DNA of 64,000 nt. Source: Atrina japonica (taxonomy: Eukaryota > Mollusca > Bivalvia > Pterioida > Pinnidae). Shown piece after piece: positions 1 through 14,800 of the stretch. How positions within the stretch are numbered: the stretch's first letter is position 1; each line of letters opens with the position of its first letter. The notes beneath the pieces are model-generated. The model did no database searches and was not told where the DNA came from. It saw nothing but the letters and a program-made list of their open reading frames with translations. The position numbers were made by a program, and so were the translations under genes. The DNA is taken from assembly GCA_030159075.1 (NCBI GenBank), contig BROG01000796.1, positions 62,001-126,000 of the forward strand, in the 5' to 3' direction.

Positions 1-690
1 AAGCAACAACATGTGACATGTTTGGTTTCAATCATTCAGTAGTTCTCTAGATAAAGATTTTTGAATTCAATTCCCGTAAGGTCAAACTAAATCTTCTGTT
101 GGCAGACATCTTCGTTCATAGATTGGCACCAAAGGTCACATTGTCAGTATCTTGTAAGATACATTCATACCATGTTTTGTTTCAATATATTTTTTTCAAT
201 ATAGTTTGTTGTTGTATTTTGCAAGCATTTCCACAGGGTCTGTGTTAAGATAAGCCACACCTGATTGCATATATTCAGATATTTTAGTTTTAGATCATAT
301 GGTAGCATTCACAGAACAGTAGGTAGATACGAAATGAAGAAGCAAAATGGATAAGTTTCATGATCGGGTTCAAGATACAACATGATACATGAAAAAATGG
401 CGGCGATCATTATAACGTTTTCCACAAAGAATTTGACCTAATAATATTTCTAACTTGATACACATTTTAAAAATTGTTTTGTATTGGTTTTGAATTCATG
501 TTTACACTTTGTACCACTCGTTCGAGCTGCGCATCTATAGCTTTCCCATCGATGTCACAAAGTTAAGAAATCATGCGCAAATGAGTTTTCAAAATACCAG
601 TAATGAGTGAGTCAATCAACAGTTACTGTAGTATTAGAATTTATAGAGACAAAAATGTGCGAGATCAATATCTATCTCGAGTGAACTCAC

Positions 691-812
691 CACAAACAAA
701 CCGTCCTGGACGTTCTTCACTTTGATAGCCCATGTCAAGTTATTTTTATGAGTAAACAATCCAGCAGCTAACATGCTCCATATACCACACGCGGCGTGCA
801 CTCCAATGCATC
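691..812 (-). CDS. Amt common exon 8 (TM10, second pore histidine)
   Basis: 122 nt. The acceptor is TTGAACAG; the donor is GTGAGT after TTTGTG (phase 0). It reads CIGVHAACGIWSMLAAGLFT and then HKNNLTWAIKVKNVQDGLFV. The His in GVHAACGIW aligns with the second twin-His. No further Amt exon (TM11 or C-tail) is visible in bases 1-690, so the gene runs off the left edge. Confidence 0.9.
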
Positions 813-3800
813 CTGTTCAATATTGTAAACAAATTCAATGTTGTTAAAAGGTGATATTATTTCCTCCTGGACCCAATACAAAGGAGCTCGAAACGAGAAA
901 AAATTATTTTTTATTTCAAAGTAATAAATATTGTATTGAGCACTTGTTTTGATCTCTTTTGTAAAACTATAAATTTGGTATTGTTAATAATATTTATCAA
1001 TTAATTTTTAATTTTTAAATAAAACGGAACTAGGAACCAGATTCCAGTTCAGTTTCAGAAAATATTGTATGTAGTTCCCAGTTCAGTTTCAGAAAATATT
1101 GTATGTACTTCAAGTTGGTTTCGAGTTCCATTTAAGATAAACGGAACTCTGAACCAGTTCCGTTTAAGATAAACGGGACTAGGAACCAGTTCCCAGTTCC
1201 GTTTAAGTTAAACGGAACTAGGAACCAGTTCGAGTTCCGTTAGCTTAAACGGATCTCGGAACAAACTTCATGCTTCCGTTCATTTTTACGACACTAACAG
1301 GGGACGCTGACTCCTTCCAGACACCTGGTCCCATCCCGTATGGGATTTGCAATTTTTCTTCGTGTTGATACCGTTTATTGTATATAATTTGAGAGCCGAT
1401 CTGGCTCAGCCGGTAGCGTGCTCGACTCTTGATTGTGAGGTCGTGAGTTCGAGTCCAGCCGGCGGCAGGTTGGTTTCCTGTCCTTCGGAGGAGACAGTGA
1501 AAACCTAGGTCCCGTGTCACAGTAGGTGTCGGCACGTTAAAGAACCCTCACTGCTCAATGACCGTAAGTGCCGAGCATAGGCCAGAATTTGAAGCCCTTC
1601 ACGGACATTTGGTGACGTCTCCATATGTGTGAAAGATTCTTGAGTGGGACGTTAAACAACAATAATAAACAAACAAACACGTAAATAATTTGATCAATCT
1701 CGAGTTTGAGTTTCGAATATCCATTGGTACTTTTTCATTATATTTTCACGTGAAAATGTTACGTTTTTTCCAAAAAATAAGTTCTTTGGAAAATAAAATT
1801 GTCACTTAGTTTAACGATGAAATCAATAACAATACATGCACGATATGCATTAATGTCGTGAGAAGTTTTTATTAATCTCTGAGTGTCACGATGGGAGTGT
1901 TTATGTGCGTTTTTAAAAATTGTTTACACGTTTCATTTAGTCACGATGGAAGGACATGCAACTCCGAAAATTTAGCAATATTTAATTGACCTTGTCGTTT
2001 GTCATTTTAGTGTTTGGTATAAATCGTTTCATGACGTATATCTATTATATGCATCCGAAATTTGTGGAAATATAGTGTACAGTAAAACCTGCTTTAACAA
2101 CCACCTGTGTATAAAGACCACCTAGTCACAAAAACCTTTTTTTTTTGCTGTCCCCAATAGTACCATTTGTGTAAAAATCAACCTCTATATAAAGACTCCC
2201 TCCCTATAAAGACTGGTTTTGTTGTGTCCCTAAGGGGTTCTTTATATACAAGTTTTACTGTATTTGATTTCAGTGTGTTGTGGAGGAAGATAGCAAACGA
2301 TTTAAAGATGAAATTCTTACCGACTGGATCATCAATTTTCAATTTATTAAGTGCTTCCACACACGCTATGGTTAACATTCCGCCAACAGTTCCTATAATG
2401 ATAGCTTCCCAAGGTTGAGATAAAGCGCATGTTGCTGAAATATAAAAGATAGATCTAAGTGTATTGAAGATGCATGCAAAAATAAAATATCAGTATAAAT
2501 GAAAGTATGAACCTGTGTGCCGAACCCGATATATGAAAAAAATCAGTTACGTAATCTAAAGTTTCATAACTTCATCAAAACTTATAACTTCCATGGATAC
2601 ATAATCTGCCATATACAAAAGTTGGCTTTAGGGTATATTTCTATGATGATATCTCTAATAGGTTTGCTTTATCTTTTGTGATAAAAACACACCCTTTACA
2701 GATAACCATGTACCTTTATTTTAAAATACTACCGATACAATGATAAAATCGGATACATTGAAATTAGGTTAATGTGAAAAAATAATATGGGTCCCGTTGA
2801 ATGTCAATGTAAACGAGTTTTGACACCTGTATAATAAAGATGTACTAATGTACATCCGAAATTCCAAGTCCATTAGGATACTACAAATTAGATATTTAAA
2901 TGGTCTCAACAGGGAGAATAATTGTGATCCCAAACGGGATAGGACCAGGTGTCCGGAATGAGTCAGCGTCCTTTGTCAGCTTGCCACACCCGTCGCAAAT
3001 GCTCCATGGACACCTCTTGAGTGCGATGAAAAGGTCAAGCTTGATGAAAAAGTAGATATAATAACGTTTTCAACACGAAAAACAATTGCGAATCTAAAAT
3101 GGGATGTGACCAGGCGGTTTCAAGAACGCCAGAACCGAGATGAATTATAATTTCATCTTGGACAGGTGTATTTACTGTTTTGCCAAGTCAGAATTTCTCT
3201 GTCCCCATCTTATGGTGAAGACAAGTTACACACTCTATGACGCCACAATATAATGAAATCTTTTTAGTGAGAATGCAGTCACATTTTAATTATGGGCAGT
3301 AACAAATATTTGATTCATGGGGGGGGATAATCAAACATGGTTGTGCTGAGTGGAAAGAGAAATATCAACCCTCTTGGAAGAAATCGGAAGACCCCCGGAC
3401 TCACGGTGGGTGTTTACCAGGATGCTTACTCCTCCATGGCACCTGATCCAACCTCTGGATTTTCAGAGGCTTCTGTTGTCCAATATTCACCAGACTTGTT
3501 TATGTATTCTGGACATCCTGAAAGATTTATACTTTGGTATCCGAGATTTTTATATTGATAATTGCACAACCAGATCATAACCATTCCGTGTAAGCTTCTA
3601 TTAGTGACAGTTTTATACACTTTTCAAAGGTTCGATGAAGTTTACATGATTAAAATTTATTGAAAAGGAAATGTTATCAAAGAAGATATAAATCAATATC
3701 TTGTCTTACTTCATTTAGGACAATTTTTTATTTTGATTGATGGATTGCGCAACTTGAACACTTGACTGTAATCAAGAGTTTTCTTTATGGATTTATGATA

Positions 3801-5770
3801 ACAGATTAAAATGTCAATGAGGTAGACCTCTAAGAGACTATGGACGCTAATTAAACCGCGGCGTCTCTGACATGTAATCAGACAAAGTGTTATCTCGTTC
3901 GACCCCAAAATGATTCTGAAGAAAATATGTCGGTTAACTTATAAGACGGTCTACCTTTCCTCGATTATGTCTTAATATTGGCTGCCAGTATATACTGAGT
4001 AATTGAAAATTTGTGAATTCCTCTCATAAGAATCATTAATACAAAGATTATTACTGTATACCTGTAAATTTTCGTCCCCGGCTATTTTTGCACTTGTACG
4101 ACAGAGAACATATTCACCCCGTTTTTTAATTCGCTCTTAATCACCAAAGACTCATGGACGTCTTAAGTGCCCATGATTCAATTGTTTAGCTTAAAAATTT
4201 CGTTTTTTTTTAATTTGTCCTCTCGTCTAAGGAAAATTGCGAAATTTAAACGGGAACGAAAAGTTCCAGATATTCAGTATTCCTTATTTGGTTTTATTTG
4301 GTAAAGGATTTTAAGAATCAAGTTAACAAATAAATTTATTTTGTCTTGATACTTTTGGTACATAATTTCCATAGATTAGCAAGCAGCAGATGGAGTATCA
4401 CCTTTTCAAAATGAATCTACTAATAGATCTGTCCATAAGATAACTGCGTTTCTATAACTTTAGATTGCAAAATGATACTGATTCCCGGGAAATGACGTGG
4501 TCAGGAAACGATCAGTTACTTTGACAACGTCTATATTTTGGCGGTAATCTTTATCATTTTGCAGTACGAAGTTACAGGATTGTGGCTATCATGAAAAGGT
4601 CAATAAACATGTTCATTGTATATCCAAATATGTTTTTGTAACATACGAAAAATAAATATGTGTATTACGATTATCAACTTTGTATTATTCTTGTTTTTTT
4701 ACAATTGTCAAAATTCGCAAAATTCAGGTCACAGTCACGACGTCATCTGGCGGCACAAGTAATAAAATAGTACTAAGATGATGACATAACGGCCGATTGG
4801 AGAACTCTTAATTTGCATAATCATGACTACATCCGATACTTTAGACGCTGGCAATAGAATGAGGAACAATCAGACTAACGATCTCGTATCCTTTGATCAC
4901 CAGTTCGTTAGGGCTAATATGAGATTATGTGTTTTGTTGAAAGACGCAAAAACAAGTAATTAGAACATAACTTCATCATAAATTTAGATATGTCTTTCAA
5001 TTTGACTACCAATTATGTTTACGACAATATAATTGTTTCTTGTATAAATACGGACATTGATTCCTATTGATGATAATGCTATCTGATTTTGTTAAATCTT
5101 GATCACAATTATCATATAAAATGATCATTACTGAATTTTACGAGGTCTTCGACTGAATATTTAAGGTATATTTGACAAAGACGTAAAGTTATGTATTGAA
5201 ACTTACCTGTTGGGTGTCCGAGTAGCGCAGTGGTTGGCGCACTCGCTCTAATCGGATTCGATCCTTGGATTTGATAGGGGAGTATGTGAGATGGCATGAC
5301 GGTGGCCAAGTCGGACACGTGGGTCCCCCCCCCGCATGCCAACATCAGAGCCAACGGAAGACGTATTTACAAATAAATCAATTTGAAAGTAAAATTAGCT
5401 AACCTGTAATTCCGACCAGAGACCCCAGTAATGCGTTGATTATGTATGAGACATCAAACCGGCGATCCCTCACTATATAGCTACAAGGTAAAACACAATA
5501 CTTTAGTAATTGTCATACGGCCAATCCATGTGACCAATACCGAGCGACACACAATTAACTACAATTAACTACACGCCCTACAAGGAACCTTTAGGGTGTT
5601 CATTTTTTTTTTTGAAATTTGAATAGTGTTTTACGCCACACTCACGCAAATTTTCAGTTATATGGTGGCGGCCAGTTTTTAATGGGGGAGAAGAGAGCCC
5701 GGTTTCAATGTGTCCAGAAAGTGACTACCGTCCTTCCGCAAGTCAACTGCTAAAATTGGTTTAGGTTACT

Positions 5771-5855
<85 letters not shown>

Positions 5856-8800
5856 AAAAACATCTGGGACCTCCGTGGCCAAGTGGTTAGAGCATCGCGA
5901 TTTGATCATGAAGTCTCTCACTTCTGGTCAGTGCAGGTTCGAGGCCCGCTGGAACCTAAGATGATTTTTGTGAGAGTGTTTGCCAGTTTACTTGTGTTGT
6001 CTTCCCGGGTACATTATAACCGCGTTCTCTCCGGCTGCATCATTAAAAATGGCCGCCATATATAATTGCAACATTGTTGAGTGTGGCGTAAAACACGATT
6101 CAAAATTCAATTTACAAATTGAAAAATAACCTGGGATATTTATATTTTTTTCATATTAAGTGTAAAACAAATATATATACCAATACTCGGAACTATGATA
6201 CAATCTCGATCGTTGTCTGTTTTTATGTAATCGTGTACTCCTTATACGTTGGATATGTTCTTCTACTTCATCAAAATTTTATCATATTTTACGAACCAGT
6301 TAAACGGTTCCATCAACGATTTCTCCAGAGTATGTTGCTATATTGTGATTATCAATGCGGATAAATACTGTTAGCAAAAGATTGCGAGATAATTGTTATA
6401 CAAGTTACATTTTGTAATAAAGATATTGATTCCTGGTTTAGCAATCCTAGATACTGACATGGAATCAGATATAATACTGTCTTCCAAATTTAAGTTTCCA
6501 GATGTATCACTAAAATATGTTGAAATAGGTCCAAATACGGTGGTCTGATGGTAGAGCGTTCGACTCGCAATATAGACGTCCCGTGTTCGATTCCCGGTAT
6601 TGGGTTATAGCAAAGATTGTATAAAAATGGTAGTGGCTGTTCCCTCGCCAAGCGCTCGAAAAACGGAGCGAGAATCAAGAGTCATACAGATAAGACTAGG
6701 CATGGCGCACCAAAGAATCTTCACTGTATCGATGTCAGTCCATATCATATGTAAAAATTGTGGCACCTCACCAAATGCTGGAACATACTACATATACATA
6801 CTAGTATGAAAAAGTAAAATAAATAAACAATACGAACGCTTCTGTCAATTTTCATCAGTTGAGCTCCAATTTTAAAACAGATGTTGAGTTCCGAAACAAA
6901 AGATGGCATTATACAAGGTTAATAATAACCTGTATGTATTTGTAATTCTATCTAAGAGTAACCACCATAAAAATGACAGTCCTAGCTTTTGAGGAGTTTA
7001 GAATTTAAACAGTATTATCCATTCGATATATATGACTTATTTATAGAATATCACCTATAGGATATGAATACTTTGACTTAGTTTAGCTTAGTCAAATATC
7101 TCATCGCATAACGAATCAATTTTTATTACATGCATGTGAAATCATACAGTTATGATACAACACCCATGCAATAAATAACGTTGAATTGCACTGCAGTTAG
7201 AAACAGAAATTCCGCCGGAACTACTTTTCTAAATGGAATGCCATTCATCCAAAATATCAGATAACGTCGTTAAACGAGGAATGGATTTTAAATTTAACAC
7301 ATTTAAATAAAGAAGGGGCGTGTAATGAATACAAAACCACACAAATGTTTCTATACGTATTAAAGCTCACGTTAAATCCTCCCGCTGCAACGATCTCGTC
7401 CAGTCTGATGATACTGATTGAGACATGTGTAACTTGTATGGTGGCTGATTTGTGACATCTTGACTTTTCGACTTTTTGCTCCGAAAACTCGCTAATTAGC
7501 GAATTTTCGCTTGCTCGAAAACTTGCTAATAAGCGACTTTTATAGGCGAAAAGTCGCTCTTTAGCGAAAAGTTGAACACTCGCTAATTAACTACTTTTCG
7601 CCTCTAAGACCCGCTAATTAACTACTTTTCTAACCGAAAACTCGCTAATTAGCGACTTTTCGCTTAGCAAGTCGAAAAGTCAAAAACTTGCTAATTAGCG
7701 AGTTTTCGGGATGAAAAGATTTTCAACACGAGATGGCACAAATCAGCCACCATAAGTTTGTCTATGTATTGTCCGATTCACAGAATTTGACGGGCGGAGT
7801 AACTTTTTGATTTACATATGGATGATTTTACTCATTATCGTCTCAGGAAATACATTCGATTCCGGTAGGTATGGTGACACGTCGAAATGACATCTCTGAC
7901 CAGTGTAATCGTAATTTATCTTAAAATTTAAACTCATCCAGGCTAAGAAAGGGTTCACAAGATTCTAACCCGCACTGTTATATGGATTGATCTGTACTAC
8001 ATCTAATACATATGCACTCAAATTCCCTTCCCAAGCCACCCCAGACCGAATACTTTACCTTAAAGCGAATCCCACAATTCCACCGGCTATGGAAGCCATA
8101 ATGGTCGCTACGGCAGACCTGCAATGTTACAAGATTCAAATCCTCGTTTACAGTTTATTCTTTAATTATGTCTCATACGCATAAGCTTGTCACTGGATGT
8201 ACATGACTTAACCTATTCTACCCACTGTGGAAATAATTAATCATGAATAAAGCAGATAGTCAAATTAAGATAAACAAGGATTTATTGTAACAGGGTACTG
8301 TTACATGATGTCCCCCAAGCGGTGGAATAAGTCGTGGTGATATCAACCAGTATTTATCATATACAACTGCAATTGTTCTTAACAGGTTTTGAGGAATAAA
8401 AGTCATACGTCTGAAATCACAATCCCTTGGTACCTGTTAATTCCAGATTTTATGAAAATCAGACAATGTTGAAATTTCGACCAATCAGAAGCCTCAGTTT
8501 GCCACAGACGGCATTGCAATCCCTTGATACCTATAAATTCTCAAATTTCATCAAAATCAGACAGTGTTTGACAAATCAGAAGCCTCGGTTCGGCATATAC
8601 GATATTTATTATTACGTCAAATAGATAGTGCACATGTGAAGACCCAAACCTATAATCGTATGAAGTTTCATTTGAATCCGTCGAGTATTTCAGAGAAAAT
8701 GTGTGTACAAGTTTGTTACGGAAGGATAGAAGAAGAAGAAGAAGAAGAAGACAATACAACTTCGTTTGGGGGCCAAATGAACAGAATTAAAGTCATATTT

Positions 8801-11800
8801 TGATTTTCATTTATATGAGAAAATTAAATACAAAGAGGTTTATGTAGTCTTTTGTTTCATTAATTGTAAAAAAGTTTTATTGAAAGGTTTGAAATCACTG
8901 CAGGAAAATGAAATCATGCACAGAGGTAATAATATTTCATTATTGAGTATAATATTTTTTGGTTTTTAAGGGTACATTGATTTAATGAGCTTTGATTCAC
9001 ACTAACTTACCGAGCCGCTAGTTTCCATTTCAATCCAGATATACCGAATGTACTTCCACAATTGAACCCAAGCCAACCCCACCTGTAACACCGACAGAAG
9101 CAAAGTTTATTGTAAAAAAAATGGATTGTTTTGATTTGTCACTGTCAATACTTCTTCGCGGTTTTGAAGCACATGAACGAGATTATAAAAACGAAAACAA
9201 ATATAATTAAACCTGACAAATTTACTTTTAAAGATATTTATACGTTTGAAAATGAAGAAAACGTGTTGAAACACTCCTATGATTGTTATTTTGAATTAAA
9301 AGTTCCTAATTATACAATTAATACACATGACTACACTCTTAATCGGTGTTCTCATAAATATTTATTTATTTCGTAAGAAAAACATTAATATGACAAATTT
9401 AAAATAAGTTTTTATTGTTTGATAACTATAATTTGTATATCTTGTATTTTCTTTTATATCTATTTATTAAGATTTTATATCATATATTACATATACTTTG
9501 TAAATTAATGAAAGTAAAAACAATGACCAATAAATTTTTCACGTAAATGCAGAATCTTTGTTATTGAAAGATTGACTACTTTACAAAATATTTTATATGA
9601 ATTGGTTTGCGAGCTTTAGCCCATGTAAATCTATATGCAATATACATGTACAGTTTTTACACTTCCAGATTCTCTCATGCCTTATCTCAATTGTTAATAT
9701 TTATTATTTTGTAAATAGAAATATTTTTGAAAGTTTTTTCTTTACATCTACAAGAAATATGTATACCATAGCATAAACATTCCTAGAATGGCGTTGGTGG
9801 GTGAGCCCATCTGTGGTTGACTTTTTGAGCTGAACCTTGCATGTCTTGGTTTTAGCATCATGGTTGCCACAAGACCAGTTATGCCGCCGACTAAATGCAC
9901 AGGTCCAGCTCCAGCAATGTCAATGACACCAAGCTCGTGTAACCAACCGTCCGATGCCCATATCCAATGCGCCGGGAAGCAAAACACAAACGTATTCAAC
10001 ATGGAGAAAAGTATGTAGGCTTCTAGACGGGTACGTTCAGCCATAGATCCTAAAATTGAATAACAGAGCAAGAATATATTTATCGCAGCGTGTCTGTTAG
10101 ACACACGCCAATCAGTACTGTCGACAGACATGGGATGTACAGTGACGTGCCAAAATTGATGAAACTTTTTTTTATTTCTCTCTATATATTTCATATTTTT
10201 TGGAATATTTATGGAGATTTATTTCTAAATCAATTTTGATATCTAATAGATTCATTCTGTAATTGCTCATAATTTTCAAATTTTCTGTTTTCAAGATTTA
10301 GCAATAAAAATGAATTCTTTATGTCACACTTTTCCTACTTACACATATAAAAAAACAATCATTAAACTTTGTATCCTAAAACCTCCTCACTACTGTAAAA
10401 CAAAACAATGGCAATTTACAACAAAACGAACACAGAAAAGGGGCATTAGCTGTGGGTTTTTTTAAATTTGTTTGTACTTTTTGACTGCTTAGATTGATAT
10501 ACAATTACAAAAAGAAGTATACACAGGCATAAAAATACTAGCATTACTACTAGTAAATATTTTGTTAAATTTGATTGAGAAACCCAGGTTTCAACCTAGA
10601 TTCTAGCAGGGATCGAACCTGCACTGACCAGAAATCAGAAACGTCATGGCTCAAAGCACTATGCCCCATCCATTCGGTCAAAGAGGCCGGCCCCTCGACG
10701 CAATAAAATGATCAATGCTAATAGACTAATGAAATCACAAGATATTATGAGGAAATATAATATTCTATAATAGACACATGTATCGGGAAACACGAAACAT
10801 GTCTATATATAATACAAAATCATAGGATGCCAAAATATTAATCTTCAAGATGTCAGAGATGCGAAATACAAGTCTAGTGAACATTGGGCAAACACTGACC
10901 TTTGGAAATCCACAGGTGATATCAGGTGCGATGGAGTACTAAGCATACCTTGTTGACCGATCACACCCGCCGTGAGTTCATATTCAAATTCAAATGAAAT
11001 AAGTGGGGAATAAATCCTCGTCACAATTAACCCTTTCAACACTACAGACCATAATATATTGGTCTGCAAGAATAGAAAGAGCATGCCACTCAGATATTCA
11101 GGGGTGAAAGAGTTATTACAGACGACTCAACAATCGCCATCGAACAACACAAAAACATCAACTTACTCTTACAAATTAAAGATGAATAAAATATTAGTAT
11201 AGACGTATTTGTTAAGCAAGTATTATCATATGTATATACATACCTGACACGATCGTTGTGGCAGTAGTTGCAAAAGATGCTTGGAAGAAAAATTTAGAAT
11301 AAACCCAGCCAAGTTCAGTCTCATTTGCATGAACGAAAAAATAACCCCATCCACAAAAGGGATTGGTGTACGGTTGTGCATCTCCAAAACTTAACCCATA
11401 TCCAAACATCCAATAAGTTAGTCCGCCAAAGATGACGTCCACGGCATTCTTTATCATTATGTTAACTTCGTTCTTCACGGAAACAGAGCCACTCTCCAAA
11501 AGACCGAAACCTGAAATTTTCATTAAGGATTTTTTTTTTAATTTATTGACCCCTGTAGTCACATTTGAACTCTTCCATTTTATTGAATGGTAAAGTCCAC
11601 TCTCTGAATTCAGAAGTGTATAATTTAAAATCCAAATTTTAAAATGATTTTACATTCAGTATTAACTTGTTCACCCTTGAATATTGACAATGGAATATAA
11701 TGTTTATTGATTTGGGTGAGTCTAAATGTGATAACAGGGGTCTGTAGTCCAATTCACATAACTTGGCGGGGCGAAGTAATCTTACGATTATCACTCTACT

Positions 11801-14800
11801 CACACACTACGGCTATGGACAAGCTTCATAGGAAAAACGTTTTATTCTTCGAAAGTATTTTGAGTAGTAGGAAAGACGTTTTTGTTAGTTTGTTGTTGTT
11901 ATTATTGTTTTTGTTGTTGTTGTTGTGTGATGTCGTATCAATTTCAATAAAACATACCGATAGTTTGTAAAGAATGAGAAAGTTTGCCAGTTTACTTGCG
12001 GAGGGCCGGTGAAATCTTCCCGGGAAAATTGGAACCGAGTTTTCTCGCAACCATGGCGACCAACATACAACTAAAAACTTGTTGTGTGTGGCGTAAAATA
12101 CCTTTCAATTTTTTTAATAATATATCTCAAAGTAAAGAACGTAATTGAACTTTTAGAGAAAAACATTGCCATGTTTGAATTCATCAAGGCAGTTCATGTA
12201 AGTTTGTGGTTAATGGATTAGATTACCATTTGCTACATGTGAAATGACTAAATAAACAAATACAAAATTCTTATATCAAATGTAATTAACATAAACGAGG
12301 TTGGTAATAACAGTGTCCTTTTAAACAAAAAACCCCAAAAAAGCAACAACAACAACAACAACAAAAACCAAAACAAACGAAACAAGAGAGCGAAGTAAAA
12401 CAAATGTATCCTATATTTAAAAAAAAATAATTATTTATCAGAGTGGTGTAATCGTTGTTGCAAAAATTATCATTTCCCCCGTATAGAATGAAGCAAGAAT
12501 GAACTGAATTTATCCATCTAACAACATACTCTTTGCAATTAAACGCAGTGAATCGATGGACACTGTCATTTAACAGAACATTTGAATATTCATAAGGGTG
12601 AAGGAATTCGTAAAAATTAGGATTTTTCTTGGTCTTTATCGGATGAAAATTCAGAACGCCTCCTACGACTTACTTATTCTAAAACTATTTTTTTAACTCA
12701 TCAACCCCTGAAAAACAGTGGACTCTTCTGTAAATCAATGACTTAGACCAGTCCAAATGTGTCTTTAGGGGCGAATGTGTTAAAAACTGATATATAATTC
12801 CAATGCAACAGTGGGGAAATCAGAAGCACTACTGAGTACACTCGCCATCGTTAATCTGTTTGTAGACCACGTGTACTACTGGTCACAAATCCAACTGCAT
12901 TGTATTTTCATTCAGAACTTCTTAATTATCATTCAATATTTTTGACTTCATTTATTTGTTATGTTTGTGATTTAACTATCTTATATAGTTTGTAAAATTC
13001 AATTATATACATATTACCCATGTTTGAAAGCTAAATATAACTTTGTTAAGATTCACACAAAGTAGTCATACATTATACCGTAAACTTTATATAAAAAAAT
13101 TCAGATACCAAAGTATAAATCAATAGAATGTCCAGGACATAGATACAAATCCGGTAAAAATGGACAAACACGGACCTCTGGAAACCAAGAGGTGGGATCA
13201 GGTGCCATGGAGGAGTAAGCATGCCTTGTCGACCGGTCACACCCGCCGTGAGACACAGTCAAGTCCAATGAAACACGTGAGGAGTGTATCCTCGTCAAAA
13301 TTGGTACAGACGTCTCAACAACCGCCAACGAAAAGGCAACTCAACATTTCACTTAGTGAAACAGAGTAGTCGCAAACAAGACTATTATACCGACCGTAAA
13401 ATTTGCGGAACGTTGACATCAAACGCGGTTTTCGATATCCCTGTGTCAATAATTTGTCAGTGAGTAGTTTACCTCTGTATATGAAATGTTCATATGTTGT
13501 ACACGCCCTGGCATATCGGATCATTTGTGAAATATAAACTCCATATGCGGGTGACTGAAACTTTTCGCCCATTGATATTTTCGCTTTTTTACGACAGAAA
13601 ACATATACACACTGTTTTAAATTCGCCTTAACTCTTTCAACCCTACAGACCATAATAAACTGGTCTTTAACAATGGAAAAAGCATAACATTCGGATATTC
13701 AGGGGTGAAAGGGTTAAATCACCACGGTCTCATGGATGGCGTATATGTCCGTGCTTCATTTATTTTGCTTGAAAATTTCGTTTTCAGTGTAAATTCGCCC
13801 TCTCATTTAAGGACGAAAATTGTGAAAATCAAACGGGGGCAAAAATGTCCAGGTTTACAGTTATTTCGAATGTTTTGGAAAAAACAAAGACGAACGCACT
13901 TATTTGGCGCATTTGAAAACTGCACAACTGGTTTAAAATATTGTAATCCAACGTCGAATAGTTTTGAGTGCCGCTATCATGAACGAATAAAGTACATAAT
14001 TAGGTTGCAGGGGCGTAGCTAGGTAGTAAATGATGTGGAAGCACATGTAGACGAGGGGTCTGGGGACCAGGGAAACGAAAACGGTTTTAAGGTATTTCAG
14101 GACTCATTTGAATGCATTCTAAAGCTGTTATTTGTTCATTTCAAATGTGTTTGATATGCAGCCTGAATATGATTGAAAATGCATATTTCAGATAATTTCG
14201 ATACATCGAACGTCAACATTTGTGCCTTTTTTTCTCTTCTAGATGATACATTTTGTACGTATTGTATGAGAAAAAGCTTTTAAGATTAAACTTATTTTAT
14301 TGTACAAACGATACAACATGACAAATGTAAAGCAATAGAATGAACAAGAAATCTTTCAGTTTGAATCATTGTCTTTCTAATGAAGTGAACAAGATTTAGC
14401 TTTAGCTAAATATCCTTTTATAGTTTCATGAATCATGTTATGTTATACAATGGTAACCACATGGCCAGTATATGAATTGGATCTAACAAGAAAATCATGC
14501 GTTTTGGTTTCTTGTCAACAAATTGTTGAATTACTTTTTCAATATTGACGTCAAAGTCATCAGTAAAAACAAAAAATCCACAAAAATGATGTGGAAGCAG
14601 GTGCTTCCGTTCGTATGCCAATCTACGTTCCTGGGTTGAAAACGAACACCCCAGTCTATGTAATTATGACTATCAATATCTATTATAAAGAGCTGTCTAC
14701 CGATTTCTAAAAGTTTCGATCTTATGATAAACTTTTTATAACAAAGAGAACTTTCTACCTATTGCCATAGTACTAGCAAGTGGCCATGTTTGGCAGATTG

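Noticed and set aside
245..300. A fourth Amt first exon suggested by the minus-strand text ATGCAATCAG before GTGTGG
   Set aside because: Only about ten bases match. There is no WILTS helix upstream and it lies downstream of the common exons.
1385..1480. Genuine tRNA genes at the A-box/B-box matches (also 5213, 5866, 6525, 38564)
   Set aside because: Each match leads into a shared SINE body and A-rich tail, and several lack a proper acceptor stem; they are SINE heads.
5772..6065. Cys-Val repeat proteins (also 24418-24731 and the Arg-Glu / Leu-Ser repeats at 21958 and 25594)
   Set aside because: Dinucleotide microsatellites read as protein.
9131..9376. 81-codon plus ORF in Amt intron 3-4
   Set aside because: AT-rich Asn/Lys/Tyr composition expected by chance, antisense within an intron, with no motif.
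14433..14621. 62-codon minus ORF as a gene
   Set aside because: It lies inside the CAGGGGCGTAG transposon-like element and shows no transposase or other family motif.
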